Origin: Dioctria linearis
Taxonomy: Eukaryota > Arthropoda > Insecta > Diptera > Asilidae
Reading direction: 5' to 3'
DNA: 64,000 nucleotides
Assembly: GCA_963930735.1 (NCBI GenBank)
Contig: OZ005741.1
Span: forward strand, 63,377,089 to 63,441,088
The notes under the pieces are model-generated. The model made no database searches. It had not been told where the DNA came from and was given only the letters and a program-made list of their open reading frames with translations. Both the position numbers and the translations under genes were made by a program. Numbering within the stretch: position 1 is the first letter of the stretch; the number at the start of each line of letters is the position of its first letter. Below are positions 42,966 through 55,150 of the stretch, in pieces.

Positions 42966-43954
42966 CATATTTATGGAAAATCTAATATGTAGACCATTGC
43001 AGTTTATTTGAATTTAATCAAAGACATTTCGTGATAGAGTCTTGACACCATAGAATTAACAAAATCGCAGACACTGAATATGCTGCTTTCATTCCATAGG
43101 CTGTTCGAAGGTTTCATAAAACAAATTAATTTTGTTAACGTAGACAATGAAAAATGTCAACTTTAGTACTTGTAGTAAAAAAATATCATAATTGGTTTTT
43201 TAATCTATATTCAAGCTTAGTTATTAAAACTATTATGCCATAACAGGATAATATAAGTCTGAAATAAAGTTTTCAAATTCAATTCTGGTTTCACTTTATT
43301 ATTCTATTTCCATTTCCATAAATATACTTTTTTTTATCCTTCGTTGATTATATTTAACAAGAAAAAAGTAATTAACAAAAGAATAATTGGCATTTAGATT
43401 TATTTCTGTAAACTGCGCACACGCATGTTTTTTTTTTTGCCAATTATGTTTTTGTTAAATGTACGAGTATGAATTTTTTTTAAAAAGGCATTTTGTAAAT
43501 AGTCGTTTTTGATAAACATGGTTTTGTAAAATGTTTTTTTCTTATAGTGTCCTTCAATAAATTATCTTTGTGCGTAATGTTTGTGAGCCAAATGTTAGTT
43601 ACGCAAGTAGTTGCTATTTTAGTAGACTTAAGGAATTTTTTCATATTATAGATTTTGTAATACTGAATTTTGCATATGTTTTTTTTTATTTTTAATAAAT
43701 GCGCAACTGGTAATAAGTATGTATTTTCGGGAATTTGTTGTAATTCGATTCTTACTTTTGGAAAGGTAGAGAGCATTGAGTTTTGTTAACATAATAGAAT
43801 TTTTTGGGTAAGGGTCTACAATAACGAGGGCATGATTTCCAGTCTGCTGACCGAAGTCAGCAATAAAAACAAAATATACTATATAAAAAGATTAGGATGA
43901 GAAAAAGGATTGGGGCAAGATGCAGAGAAGTAGAGGTAAGAAGAAAATGGGAAT
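42966..43954. other. AT-rich spacer, nothing recognised
   Basis: A minus-strand frame at 43480-43776 is Lys/Asn-rich with no family signature, as expected by chance in AT-rich DNA. Confidence 0.4.
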
Positions 43955-44360
43955 ATTATTATTATTTGATGGGAGAATTCAAACAAAGTTCTCACCTCTC
44001 ATCTAGTCACCGCGACTTATAAGATCTTTTGTGACATTGCCCCTAAATGCCCTAGTGCGTCCATTCGAACTTAAGGTCTTTTACAAGCCTATAACATTCT
44101 TGGGGGCCATCTTTGCAGCATCCTTTGACACTGGGAATGCCTTTTCTACATGCCTTAGGCTTTTGGGGCCCAGAGCTTCACTGTCACATAGAACATGTTC
44201 AGCGGTTTCTCCATCTTCCATACTGAAGCGAAAGGTCTCATCATCGACCTTACCCATCTTTTTAAGTGAACAATGCTCAGTAAATAGGTCCGTTATGAGC
44301 CTTATTTCCTTTTTAAGACGAAAAGGGATAGTAAACATTGACTTACAATGGCGTTGAGAG
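43955..44360 (-). mobile_element. RNase-H-type retroelement 3' end fragment
   Basis: Minus strand from 44360: RLKKEIRLITDLFTEHCSLK, MGKVDDETFRFSMEDGETAE, HVLCDSEALGPKSLRHVEKA, the altered C-terminal zinc-finger region (CxxC lost; HxLC kept), then ~100 bp untranslated and an AAT tandem tail (plus strand ATTATTATTATTTGATGG from 43957). 5' truncated near a purine microsatellite. Confidence 0.72.
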
Positions 44361-44475
44361 GACTCGGTGGTAGTGGTCCTAATCTGAGCGTATGTTTGGA
44401 TGTTCTCTGTCAATTTATATGATAACGTCGCAATAAAAAATAAAAAACAAACACAAAGTAAGCGAGGGGATGGTC

Positions 44476-44494
44476 TCTGAGAGAGAGAGGAGAG

Positions 44495-44553
<59 letters not shown>

Positions 44554-44564
44554 TAGAGAGAGAG

Positions 44565-44599
<35 letters not shown>

Positions 44600-44600
44600 C
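44476..44600. repeat. (GA)n/(GATA)n microsatellite
   Basis: Continuous GAGA tract with interspersed GATA units. Confidence 0.95.
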
Positions 44601-46639
44601 ATTAGGGAATTTCCATTAAACAAGAATACCAAAAACCAATAAATATCTAGAAAATAATATGTAATAAAAATTCTAATCATTAATTGTATTCACTAATATT
44701 CCTCTGGCAGAGCTTAAAGTAAAGAGCGTTGACAATAGAAAAAAATAAATTAAAAACAACGCCCGATGTTTTTTTTTTGTAACATATATTGCGAAGTCTT
44801 TGATCTATCCCTACTTTCCTTTACTCAATTGCATTACTGTACACCATAAATGTATCAAAGCGGTTGTTTATATTCAAACCGAACATCTTCCTAGAGTATA
44901 CAGTGGCTGTTCCCACTTCGTTTAATTTACTTCTTTGAAAATACGTTATTTATACCAATAAAAAATTAAAAGTAAAGTAATGATTTTAAAATTAAATTTT
45001 GTTCGCAGAAAATAATTTTTTCCACGACTACATAGCCACCTGCTTAAGGCGATTATATCATAAGAAGAAGATAGATGCAAGCTCTCATTAGCTGATGATT
45101 GATCAGAAAAAAAAAAGTTGCAATTTCAAAATACACGTCTTGTTTTCTTTGAATATCCGTGATGACGAAAGAACTGATTTTGCACACATCTGTCAGTTCA
45201 CACAGTCTGACTTTTACCATTTATTTTATTGAATATGAGAAGATTTTTGTTGATACAATATTGATTTTCTCGTTTCTGAATTGGACTTCGTTTTAATCTC
45301 ATACATTGATAATTTTTATAGTTTTATGCAATTGGAAAATTGTTAATTGTTGTTCGAATGAGATCAATTAAATACGTACAGTTAGTTCTTTTATATGTGG
45401 CTCTTTTTCGCTGACAAGGTAATTAGCTTTTTCGATAGAAATTGTCAATTTCACCAAAAAGTCCTTATGAAGGCATTACATTACTCCAATCGCTAATTAA
45501 GTTGGAAGCAATTCTTGCGCCATTTGTATTTTATACGGGAAAAGTTTGCAATTCAATATTCAAAAATCAGCTCAAACTTCGTATTATACAGCGTCTTCAA
45601 ATGTCACTGTCTATGGCACGCTTGAAAGACATTTCTAATGGCATTTATGTGCTGACAAATTTTATAGAAATCAATGACGGCCATCCAAATGCTCATAGTC
45701 AAGATGGCGTTAAGGGAGAATTTCGGTTTAAAGTCTTTCTGCATGTTTTCCATCCCACCAATAATTGAAAGATCAAGTCATAATATCTGGTGATGACAAT
45801 GGCGGCAGATATGGAATGTGTAGAAGCTGTTTTCAATCCTAGATAGACTGTCTCCATCATAATGACTTAATTCAGAGAAATGAAGATGTGGCAGACTGTG
45901 GACGAGAATTAGTATGTAATTTGTATATATAAAATAGTATGACCGTTATTCCTTTTAGTCCAGTCAATAGAGACTAAATAAGGCTTTTACCGTATACAAA
46001 AGGTGGGGTAGTTGTGAATTTTATATATGTATATTACTTTGTTTGGGGCCCTTGGAGGGGGTTTGCCTGGTACGCCATCTTGGATTAAAGGTACAAAAAA
46101 TTGATTTTTTCAAAATAATTCTTCAATGGTTGATCCTGTCAAAAATGGCTGATACAAATTTGAAGACTGAATTCCCTATATTTTTTGTAAGCCTGATGTG
46201 TAATGATCTACAGCCCTATAGGGTGTTTCGTCCATATTCATATAAAAGTAGCTTGTATTTTGTTCAAACGGTGTAATTTCCATAAATTTTAGCTTTATGC
46301 TTTGGGACCTGTTTAAGATGAAATCTGGGCTCTTCCTTCATGATGAGTGTACAAAAACATGGCTGTAGCCGCCAGCCGGCCCACTAATGCGGTTAAATGT
46401 GTTAGTATCATCGCCGAGTTCATGGTTTATATTCCGGGGTTGTTTGATTGATAAGAATTTCTATAATATTTTTTTATAATTTTAATATTTGTTTCTTTTT
46501 TAGCATTTGATGGTAACATGTGAAATAACTCAAAACCTCTATATACACTAAACTATTTTGGGCTAATCTATTCCTAAGTAATGGCAATCGAAAGTCATTT
46601 GCATTTCTTAATGAATGACATATATGTATACTTTCGTTG
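44601..46639. other. AT-rich stretch, no gene recognised
   Basis: A plus-strand open frame at 45442-45768 (108 codons, PYEGITLLQSLIKLEAILAP..., HPNAHSQDGVKGEFRFKVFL) is the only one with mixed composition. I do not recognise it. It ends at TGA with no splice-like context. The region 46030-46300 has a GC-rich patch (GGGGCCCTTGGAGGGGGTTT) of unknown nature. Confidence 0.35.
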
Positions 46640-46885
46640 ATAACGGTCCGCTGTGATCTACCTTGGAGGTATGACTTAAACCACTGATATTATTCCGTAG
46701 ATCAAATTCCATAACTATAAAGTTTTTTTTCAAATGAACACTTCTATCAATAGTTTCAAATGTCCTCTTTAAGTCGAGGATCACAGCAATAAGACTATTT
46801 GCTGAACATATTTCATTCTTCCAATCAATGATTACTTGATTCAGCGCACTTTCACATGAGTGTTGACTTCTATAAAAAAGAATTT
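46640..46885 (-). mobile_element. Small non-LTR RT fragment
   Basis: Minus strand: RSQHSCESALNQVIIDWKNE, then SLIAVILDLKRTFETIDRSV, matching RT motifs GFRxxHSCExALxxV and xxVFLDLxxAFDxIDR. Only this part survives. It is bordered on one side by the TIR element at 46903. Confidence 0.72.
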
Positions 46886-46902
46886 ACGTTATATATAAAT
46901 AA

Positions 46903-47483
46903 CCCAGCAAATAGTTTCGCGGATCTTCGCATTTACGAGAAGTTCTCGAAGAGCAAAAATCCGAGAAATTTTCGGTTTTACAAATTTCTCTGGACCGATA
47001 TGGTTTTCTGGTTCAGAGAATTTGCAGTATAATCCGAGAATTTTTCGTTTTTACCAATCTCTCTCGGAATATTACGAAGTGTTTCAAAAGAATTATCGGT
47101 ACATGATTTTCCCAGATTGTGCATGATAACTTTAGCGTCCTGGCGGACAAAAAAAAGCCATATAGTATTTCTCATAGTTTATTCATTTATTTTCAATTGG
47201 ATATCGAGAAGTCTTCACAAAACGTAGTTTACTCGTTTATCTAATTCGAAATCAAGTAGTTTTTACGAAGAATTCTCGAATATATTTGACCCTGACATAC
47301 AGCATCAATATACGAAAATTCTTCGAAAAAGTCCCGAGAAGACGAATCGATATCGAATTGGCGTTCCTTTACATTTCATTTTCAGCTCTAGATCGAGTCT
47401 AGAATGACTTGAGGATCGAATTAAAACTTCGATTAGGCGAGTTGCTTTCGATTCGATTTCTAATCATAATGTTTGCTGCTGGG
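46903..47483. mobile_element. 581 bp TIR element with CCCAGCA ends
   Basis: Starts CCCAGCAAATAGT (46903) and ends TGCTGGG (47477-47483), whose reverse complement with interior is CCCAGCAGCAAACATTATG. The terminal 7 bp match exactly and the following bases are similar after a 3-base gap. The interior is full of TTCTCGAA/CGAGAAT words in both orientations. No coding capacity, no clear target duplication. Possibly a non-autonomous DNA transposon. Confidence 0.5.
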
Positions 47484-49489
47484 AAGCCGAATTAATAAAT
47501 GAAGCTTCTCAATGTTTGTGTTGAGCTCAAGTTTTCTAGTGTGGGGGCACAGTGCAGATTATAAACGCAGAAGTCATGAAGTGGCAACCAAGTTGTTCTA
47601 GACAGTGCAAATTTGTTACCATTTCTAAATTCTGCCATTGATTTATCATCGTTGGTCCCACTTGTTGTTACTAGTCTTTTTTCTGGTTGCATTTCATTTG
47701 TTCTGCATTTTCTGTCCTTCGTTAAGACCTATCCCTTCGAGATATTATCATGAGGAGTTTTATAGGTTCCACTCATGTACACGAATATTATACGATACCT
47801 ATGCATTCCTATTTGATATATACATATGTTCTGAGGTTCAGACACATTTTTTTTCAGCAATTTAAATCTGAATGGAAATAATATGAAGAACTTTCAGACT
47901 TATTTTCGGCCCAATTCGCAATTAACGTCTTGGAACGGTCTGTGAAAAATGACGGCAAAAGTCTCTAAAGTGTAACCGGTATGGATGTTATCGAATATGT
48001 CTAAACAGAAAAGTTCTTCGAAATGTAATATAAAGATTTAACATATATAAAAAAAAAAACAACAACAAAAACAACTCTTGTTTAAATATTGTTCTATTTT
48101 ATTATTACCTTCACTCCTCGATCAAAAGTCTTTCTCAATAGTCTCAGAAAGTCAAAAGTTTCTTAAACCTCGCAAAATGTTGACCATTCAAGGTTGGTCG
48201 CTGAATTTTATACAGCAAAAAAACGATCATGATGACTTTTGTCACGTTAATCGTAATCAATAATAATCGTTTTGATTAATTAAATGGAAATCCCCCGTGT
48301 GGTGATTGATTTAACAATTAACAAAGAAAAAGAAAGAAAGAAAGAAGCTTAGCATCGGACATGGGAAGTACATATATACCATATATATATTACATACATA
48401 GTGTGTGTTTATGTGCTAAGCCAATTGAAATCATTGATCTAAACTTTCTATTCGCCCCATAACGACCGTATCGAGCTTTGTTTTGTTGTACTTATATTGA
48501 TGAAGATGTGCTATGATATCGTGCTGTCGTGTAACGTGACACAAACCGGACATCAAAATGAGATAATTCCGCTCATTGTTTGCTAATCAACTTTTAATTT
48601 ATTTTGCTTTATTCCATTTTAGTTTTTTTTATCCACTTTTAGCTGCGATATCTGTCTCATGTGATTTCAATTTTCATAATGGGCTTCTGATATGATACCT
48701 GAAATCTACATAATTATAAAGTTGCGTACGAATGTACATACATGAAAGCACCATAAATATGACATGGTGATTATAGTTGCGTGCATGTACCTATTACAAA
48801 AATAAAATTAAAAGATAATTATTGTGGGAAGGTTCTAGACGGCTGTATATATATAGAATCAGCTCAAGATCAGAAGAAGAATACATATTTTTTATTTCTC
48901 CTATAAGAACACCATCTATTGAGCTTTATTAAATCTTTTTCATTATAGGCTTAAATTTGAATTTTTTCCAAATCCTATTTGTGTAATATACGCGGAAATG
49001 GAGGTTGCATGTCTGTAAATAGAAAACGAAATTAATGCAACAAATGGGAATAAAAGAATATGTTGATTGATCAAAAAAATAATATTTTACATGCTCCACT
49101 AACATTTTCGTTTAAAGTTTTCTACATTCTAAACTGTATGCCAATTGTATAGAGCTAAATTTTGATTACCCTATGTGGAAATTGATTATGGTGCTAAATT
49201 CCATTTTTCTATCCAGGTATCACCCCTTGTGGAAATATCTACATATTTTAGAGTTAACTTTTATTTTATTTCGTAGCGAGTTTTCTATTTTTTTCTTGGA
49301 AAAATTGCCGTCAAATATTCTATCATTATTTTCAAGTCGCAATTGTGACTTTTTTTTTATTGAAGTGATATCGGTGTTGTGCAAAATCCTTTTTCATAGG
49401 ATCGAACAGATATGCGGAAGTCACAAGATTAAAAGTGTGGATTGTAGCGATTTAGACTTTTTCGAAAACGGAGAATAGCGCTATTTTTT
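47484..49489. other. AT-rich stretch, no gene recognised
   Basis: Only short AT-rich open frames and TATA/ATAC-rich words. Nothing I can support. Confidence 0.4.
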
Positions 49490-49870
49490 CTCAAATTAAT
49501 TGCATTTCATTCCTGATGAGATGGAGAAGCGATGTAGCCAAATTTCATCAAAAAACTAATTTTATTTTCGGTGATAGTGATCCAAGAGTGCTAGAGCTGA
49601 TTCAGAATGTTTTCTCTCTTACATTGATTTGTCATAAACGAGGCACCAATCGAGCATAAACTTTTTGCCAACTGAAGACACTCAGCAAAGATTTGTTGTA
49701 CACTTTAATGTGAAATACCAAATTCACATGCGATCTCATTCACTGTGATTCGTCGTCGCTTTACACGAATCAATATCAATTCATTAACACGTTTTGGATT
49801 TTGTCACAGTTGTGGTGTTGAAGTTGACGATCTTCCCCAACGGTAGACATCTTCGATATCTGTGTGTCTA
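49490..49870 (-). mobile_element. Mariner transposase fragment (N-terminal part)
   Basis: Minus strand: GRSSTSTPQL, KRVNELILIRVKRRRITVNE, IACEFGIS, SVQQIFAECLQL, then KSLCSIGASFMTNQ and, near 49500, DEIWLHRF. These match the GRPSTS linker, second helix-turn-helix (RRITVNEIA...GIS.GSVQ.I) and KVCARWVPR-type motif of mauritiana-type mariners. The catalytic DDE/D part is missing. Frameshifted. Confidence 0.72.
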
Positions 49871-50384
49871 TTCTTGTCGAGGAAATTTACTGAAGTTACA
49901 TTTTGCTTTAAAAAAAAAGAAAAAGAAAAAAAAAGCGAATCACTGTGCAATATAACCAGTGGTGTTGCCAATTTTCTTTTTAAACAAAAATTTCCCGGAT
50001 GAATGTAACTAACTTTTTTATTTTGCCTCCTACAATGATTAACGAAAAGCTGAGAAAAGTTTTAACAATATTTTTGGGTCATTCCATAGAAAATCGATTG
50101 GATATTAACCCGGCCATTAACAAAAATCTACAAAAATATTACTAACCAAATAAAACCGATTGGAGAAACGGTTCGCCGCGATGTGCAAAAATTTTGGAAA
50201 ATTCCAAAATATGAGGCAGTTTTCTATAAAATAGATGGCCCATGTAGGTGAAGGATCTCCGTTTGGTATGAGTTGCATAGGAATCAAAAAGTGTGGTAAA
50301 ATTAAAGAAAAAAATAATAATAATAAAGTTATTAAGGATTTGTTCAAGTGAAGGTGAGAAATTAGGAAGGGCTGGGGTTACCTA
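49871..50384. other. AT-rich spacer, nothing recognised
   Basis: No supported feature. Confidence 0.4.
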
Positions 50385-51176
50385 CAACAATTTCGTGTTT
50401 CGCTATATATTTGGACACTGCCTGAGAGCGCGTCAACGTAGAGAACTGCTGAAATTTGTTACACAATATATTTTCATAGCAATAGTAAATAAAATTTCAA
50501 ATAATGGATTAAATCGGGAAACTCGTTCTTGGTATTGCCATACAAACATTTAGGATTTTTACATATACTGTAAAAATGATTAGTCCTAGACATTTTTATT
50601 GTACTAAAAACTTGTTCAGAATATAAAATCTTATAAAAGTTATAATTATTTTTTCTGTCCGACGAACTGTTCTAGAATTATATGCGAAAATTCACTTTAA
50701 AAATCAATATTGCACAGATCGGTGACCCTACGAAATTTGATTCATCTAGGCCCTAGGGACCTAGGGTATCATAAGAATTATGGTCTTAAAGCAATTCTAG
50801 CTTTTTTACTTATTCACTGCCTGGGAATGCGTAGACGTAGGGAGCTGAAATTTTGTACACAGCGTTTTCATAAAACTTGTAAATAACTAAAATGTAAAAA
50901 ATGGACTAAATCGGGCAACCCCTTCTTGGTGTTGCCATATAAAAATTTAGATTTTTTACATATATTGTGAAAACGATCAGTCCTAGATGTTTTTATTGTA
51001 GTGAAAAGCTCTTCGGAATATGAAATTCTATAAAATTGATAATAATAATTTTTACTGTTCAACGAATCGTTCTAGAAATAAATGCGAAGAACCACTTTAT
51101 CATACAAGCTTCCACATAGACCATACGAAATACATACTAGGGTGAATTATTCTTAGACCAATTCCAGCTGGTTTTT
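50385..51176 (+). repeat. Direct tandem duplication, ~400 bp period
   Basis: Unit 1 (50415-50807) and unit 2 (50815-51176) share CACTGCCTG.GA..GCGT, GAAATTTG, ATGGA.TAAATCGGG, TCTTGGT.TTGCCATA, AGTCCTAGA..TTTTTATTG and GTTCTAGAA in the same order. They have diverged by many substitutions, so the duplication is old. The first part also matches a minus-strand copy at 22815-22950. No coding frame is conserved between units. Confidence 0.75.
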
Positions 51177-52794
51177 CTTGTTTTATGATTAATTTAATAT
51201 TAAGTTTAAGTAAGAATTGAAATTTTTGTCTTTAAATTTTTGGTGCAAGTAAAAAGGTGTAGTGTTGTGCACCTACATACATGTATCGGTGAAGAATGGA
51301 TCAATACAAAGTTAAATTGAGTTTAAGTTGCGATTCATTTAGTTAAATTTTACTTAATAGTGCAATAAAATTTTTAACGTGCGGAATTTAATTGCACTTC
51401 TTTTTATGCAGCATCTCAAGCTTTGTGGCGCTCTTTAACGTCTCAGGTCCTCACCCCTCCCTTCACAGTAGCTGATGCGCGTAAAAATTTGGGCTGCACT
51501 AATATAGGAACTACTTTTTTTCTATTCATTGGCATTATTTGAACAAGCATACATTTTTAAACATCCATGGTGTAAATTCGTATGTGCTTATCATAGTTAT
51601 ATTAATTTTTCTAAATTAGTTTTCTATATCTACACTATTTTTGTGCATTGTCGTCATTTGAGCGATGCTTATCAAGGTCATAAATAACATGATATTGACT
51701 AATTCCATTCTCTCACCTTCATTCAAGGAGAACATCTGGGGAGCGGGGTTTTTTTTTTTTTTTTAAACTAACACTAATATTTACATAATTGTATTATCTA
51801 TGACATTTTTTCTTAGAACAAATATCACAGTAAATTCCAATTCAATATAAAAACACATACATTATTAGTATAATCATGGAACACTTGATTTGTATATAAA
51901 ACATTTTCTAAGCCTTAAGAGTTAATATCAGCAAAATTAGTCAGGTGATTCCCGATATCGCATCGATAAAAATTAATTTACTTCCATTTCCAATACATAA
52001 AGTTGATTATAATTACGTATCAGGTATAACGAAGGTAAATCTATTCAATTCAACTATAAATAGGAGAAAGTGACAAGTTTAGCTGTGCTAAAGTGTAATA
52101 AATTTTCTTTGTAAAAAAATCCACTAACTAAGAAATATTATTTCTTGCCAGTTTTATTGTAGATTTTTTGTTTGTTTGTTCTCAAAATATTATGACGAAT
52201 ATAATCTTATCACCGTACTGTGGTAATGGCTTAGCAAACTATTTGCAAAACCTTAATTAAGTATATATTTCCTTCCAAAATTTATTTGTGTTTAAACAAC
52301 TTTATAATGGTTATACTAGGTATGTGGAAAATAAAATGCAAGTGTTAATGAACTTGCCGTGGTTTTTGATAAGATATCTTAGAAATTTCTTTTCAAAGTT
52401 TGTTAATGGATTATTTTCAATTATAAATAGAAGATTTTTATTTTTTAAATAAATACTTAAAAGATAAATGTTAAATCATGTCTGTGTCTAGACGTATCGA
52501 GGTATCATATTAAACAAAACAGCTACTTAAAACTCCTGATAGTCGTATTACTCATAAATTCGTAAGAAATCTAGTATAAATGAGAAAATCAGAATTGCCA
52601 TAAAAGCTTATTATAGCAAAATACTTGATCTCTGTTTAACGTTACAGAAACGGCGTAAATCAATTATTCACGGTAGTGATAAACTAACGTGTTGCATTGA
52701 TCTAAAACCTTTTTAAAAAAATTTCACAATATCTACGGTGTAGAATAATCAGTGAACTTCAGCTTCCAATATGTATGTGACAATTTCTGAGGTA
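51177..52794. other. AT-rich stretch, no gene recognised
   Basis: No coding or TIR signal that I can support. A T run occurs at 51750-51763. Confidence 0.4.
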
Positions 52795-54335
52795 TTATAA
52801 ACTGTTGATAGTGTCAAATCTGATGGCTCTGGTGATGATAATATCCATCCCACCCAGATTTATCAGGCTTTTCCTTTCGGTTATATATGGTAATTTGTTA
52901 TATATTTTCAATTCTTACCTTACGTATACTCCCAATTTCGAAGTCGAAAATAGTATTACATTATATTATGCTTCCAAGTGAAAGTATTGGAGAGGTTGAT
53001 GGATTCGAAAATAATTGATTTTGTCGGACGCAATAATTTTCTCTTCAGATAGTTTTTGCCCTGGGCATAGCTGCGAGTCTGAAAGTCATTATCGTTATTT
53101 GAAGTGCACTAGACACTGATCATCTATCTATCCTAGTCCTGTTAGATTTTTCTAAGTCTTTCTTGTTAATTTTAAGAGCCTAATCCCCCCCCCCCCCTCC
53201 GCGGGCGGAAAAAAAGTAGCCTATAATATGTATGACTGAATTATATAATAGAAAAAAAAATATCCGAACAAAATCGGTCGGTAATGTTCGGAGCAAATAA
53301 GTATAATGTGTTTTCAATATGTATGAAAAATTTCCCATCAATTTTAACGATTTTCAACCCCCCGTAACTTCCTCCCCTCTACCCCGACGAACTTGAAAAT
53401 CAATTATGTTAGACATCTAATTGATATCTTTCATTTAAGATCTTAATCAATCATCTACGATACTTGGATGATAAAATATAGCCACTTAAAGTTGAAACTT
53501 TGAGCCCCTGCCCCTCCGAGAGCATACCCCTCCCCTAAAAATGAATAGGACTAAAAGATGCGCAATAATGGAATCTATTTAAATATAAAGTTTGGTAAAA
53601 AAGTGTTTTTTCGAAATTACCCCCTCCATTTGGAAAATTCGAAATTGAATTTAACTTTAACAACTAACCAGTTATGTTTCGAATGTAATAGTATATTCAA
53701 CATACCTGTACATCATACATGTTCAGACGAGATAGAGTTCCCGCAAAAGATAAAACTCGTTTTTATTAACACATAAATCGATAAATGTAACTTTTGACAG
53801 TATTTTGACCACACACTTCTTCTACATAAATTCTCCCGAACTGCAATTATACATTGATCAGGGAATTCCTATCCAATCGCTTTCAACAAGTCTCAGTTGA
53901 TGGAGTTAAATTAAAATTCCTTTCAATCGAATCGGAAGTTCTACAAGGTTCTAGTATAGGTCCCCTACTTTTCACCTTGTATGTATAAACGATTTTCCGA
54001 ATGCTGCAATGGATTCAAATTTGCATATATTAATATATGCCGGTGATGTGGAGGTCTATTTATCTATTTAGCTATTGGATTATAGGAAACAAAGAAATTT
54101 GCCTTTATAATACCGTTATTGTATACGACGAAACTGCCTCCCTCACTGCTGAAAAATTATTATTACCTTCATCCGAAAAAGTTACTAGTCTCGGTGTTGT
54201 CCTTAACAGCAAACTAACCTGCTGTGATTAAGTTAGTAGTATAATCAGCAGAATCTACGATGAACTCCAGATTATAGCTCTGAGGCAGGTTAATGTCAGC
54301 CGATCAACTTTTCTACATTTTAGGATATTTTAGAT
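52795..54335 (+). mobile_element. Decayed CR1-like RT, interrupted by ~630 bp
   Basis: Plus strand: VKSDGSGDDNIHPTQIY (52810-52870), LERLMDSKIIDFVGRNNFLF, a GHSCESE-like piece, LSILVLLDFSKSF (about 53130-53164). After a break, FDSILTTHLLLHKFS (from 53793), FLSNRFQQVSVDG, VLQGSSIGPLLFTLYV, YAGD at 54036-54047 (YADD with one changed residue), DVEVYLS, and EKVTSLGVVLNSKLTCCD near 54180-54230. Stops are frequent. The 53165-53790 segment does not belong to the RT and is an insertion. Confidence 0.72.
53165..53790. mobile_element. Unidentified insertion inside the decayed RT
   Basis: RT motif DFSKSF stops at about 53164 and FDSxxxxxLLLHKFS resumes at 53793, which places a ~630 bp insert here. It contains a 13-base C run (53187-53199) and C-rich words (CCCCTCC, CCCCTGCCCCTCC). 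No TIR or tail was recognised. Confidence 0.5.
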
Positions 54336-55146
54336 AAAAATGCGTAATTTTTTTAATTTTGTTTTTTAATTACTTTTTAATCTTTTGTGTAACTTTATTT
54401 GATCTGATACAAAAGTAAGACAACGTCGTGTATTCTTGTTTTGATTCATTTTTTAAGAAAATATATTTTCTCTTACCGCAAACATTCAATTCGAGCCCAA
54501 TGGATCGAAAACGACCCATTTCCACGCAATCTGAAAAAATCTTTGGCAATACACTTTGGAAAGCATATAAACTTCTAGGAAATGCATCTAATTTTTAGAT
54601 GCAAGGGAGCACTGCGTCAAAGATAACCTACTATTTGCAATTTTTTACAAAATAAGTTTAACTTTGACTGTGTTATGTACACGATTAATAAAAAACTAAT
54701 AAAAAATAATTCAATTAAGAGCGAGTTGGGTTCGCGCAATCATGGTTCCGTACTAGAACTTTACCAACGAACAGTCGATCGACTGAATTTATGTATGTAT
54801 TTAAATCTAATCCAAATTTGCTTATGATAATTAAATAATATTCAAACAGACGGACACAAGAGTAATTTTATAAAAGTTGGTCTTATTAGAAAGAGTTATC
54901 TTGTCTTATATAAGTTAACATAAAAAAACATTTTTTCCTGCAATTATGAGACTGATGAAAAAAATCTATGACTCAATGCCTATACTAACCCTGATAATAT
55001 CAAAATTTTAATTTTAGAAACCTAGATAGAAGATTAGTGGGGAGAGGGGAACGTATGTTTTTTGCCTAATTTTCGGCTATTCCTTATAACCAATTCACCA
55101 AAAAAAATTCAATATTTTTTTGTTGCAATCCTTGAAAGTAGCCCTT
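54336..55146. other. AT-rich spacer, nothing recognised
   Basis: Includes a palindrome CAGTCGATCGACTG near 54767. No coding support. Confidence 0.4.
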
Positions 55147-55150
55147 TTAA

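Noticed and set aside
43480..43776. 98-codon minus-strand Lys/Asn-rich frame
   Set aside because: Composition typical of AT-rich noncoding DNA; no family signature.
44360..44680. Ser-Leu repeat peptide on the minus strand
   Set aside because: Translation of the GA/GATA microsatellite fused to a real C-terminal RT fragment below it.
45442..45768. 108-codon open frame as a host gene
   Set aside because: Mixed composition but no recognised motif, splice context or promoter; kept only as a remark.
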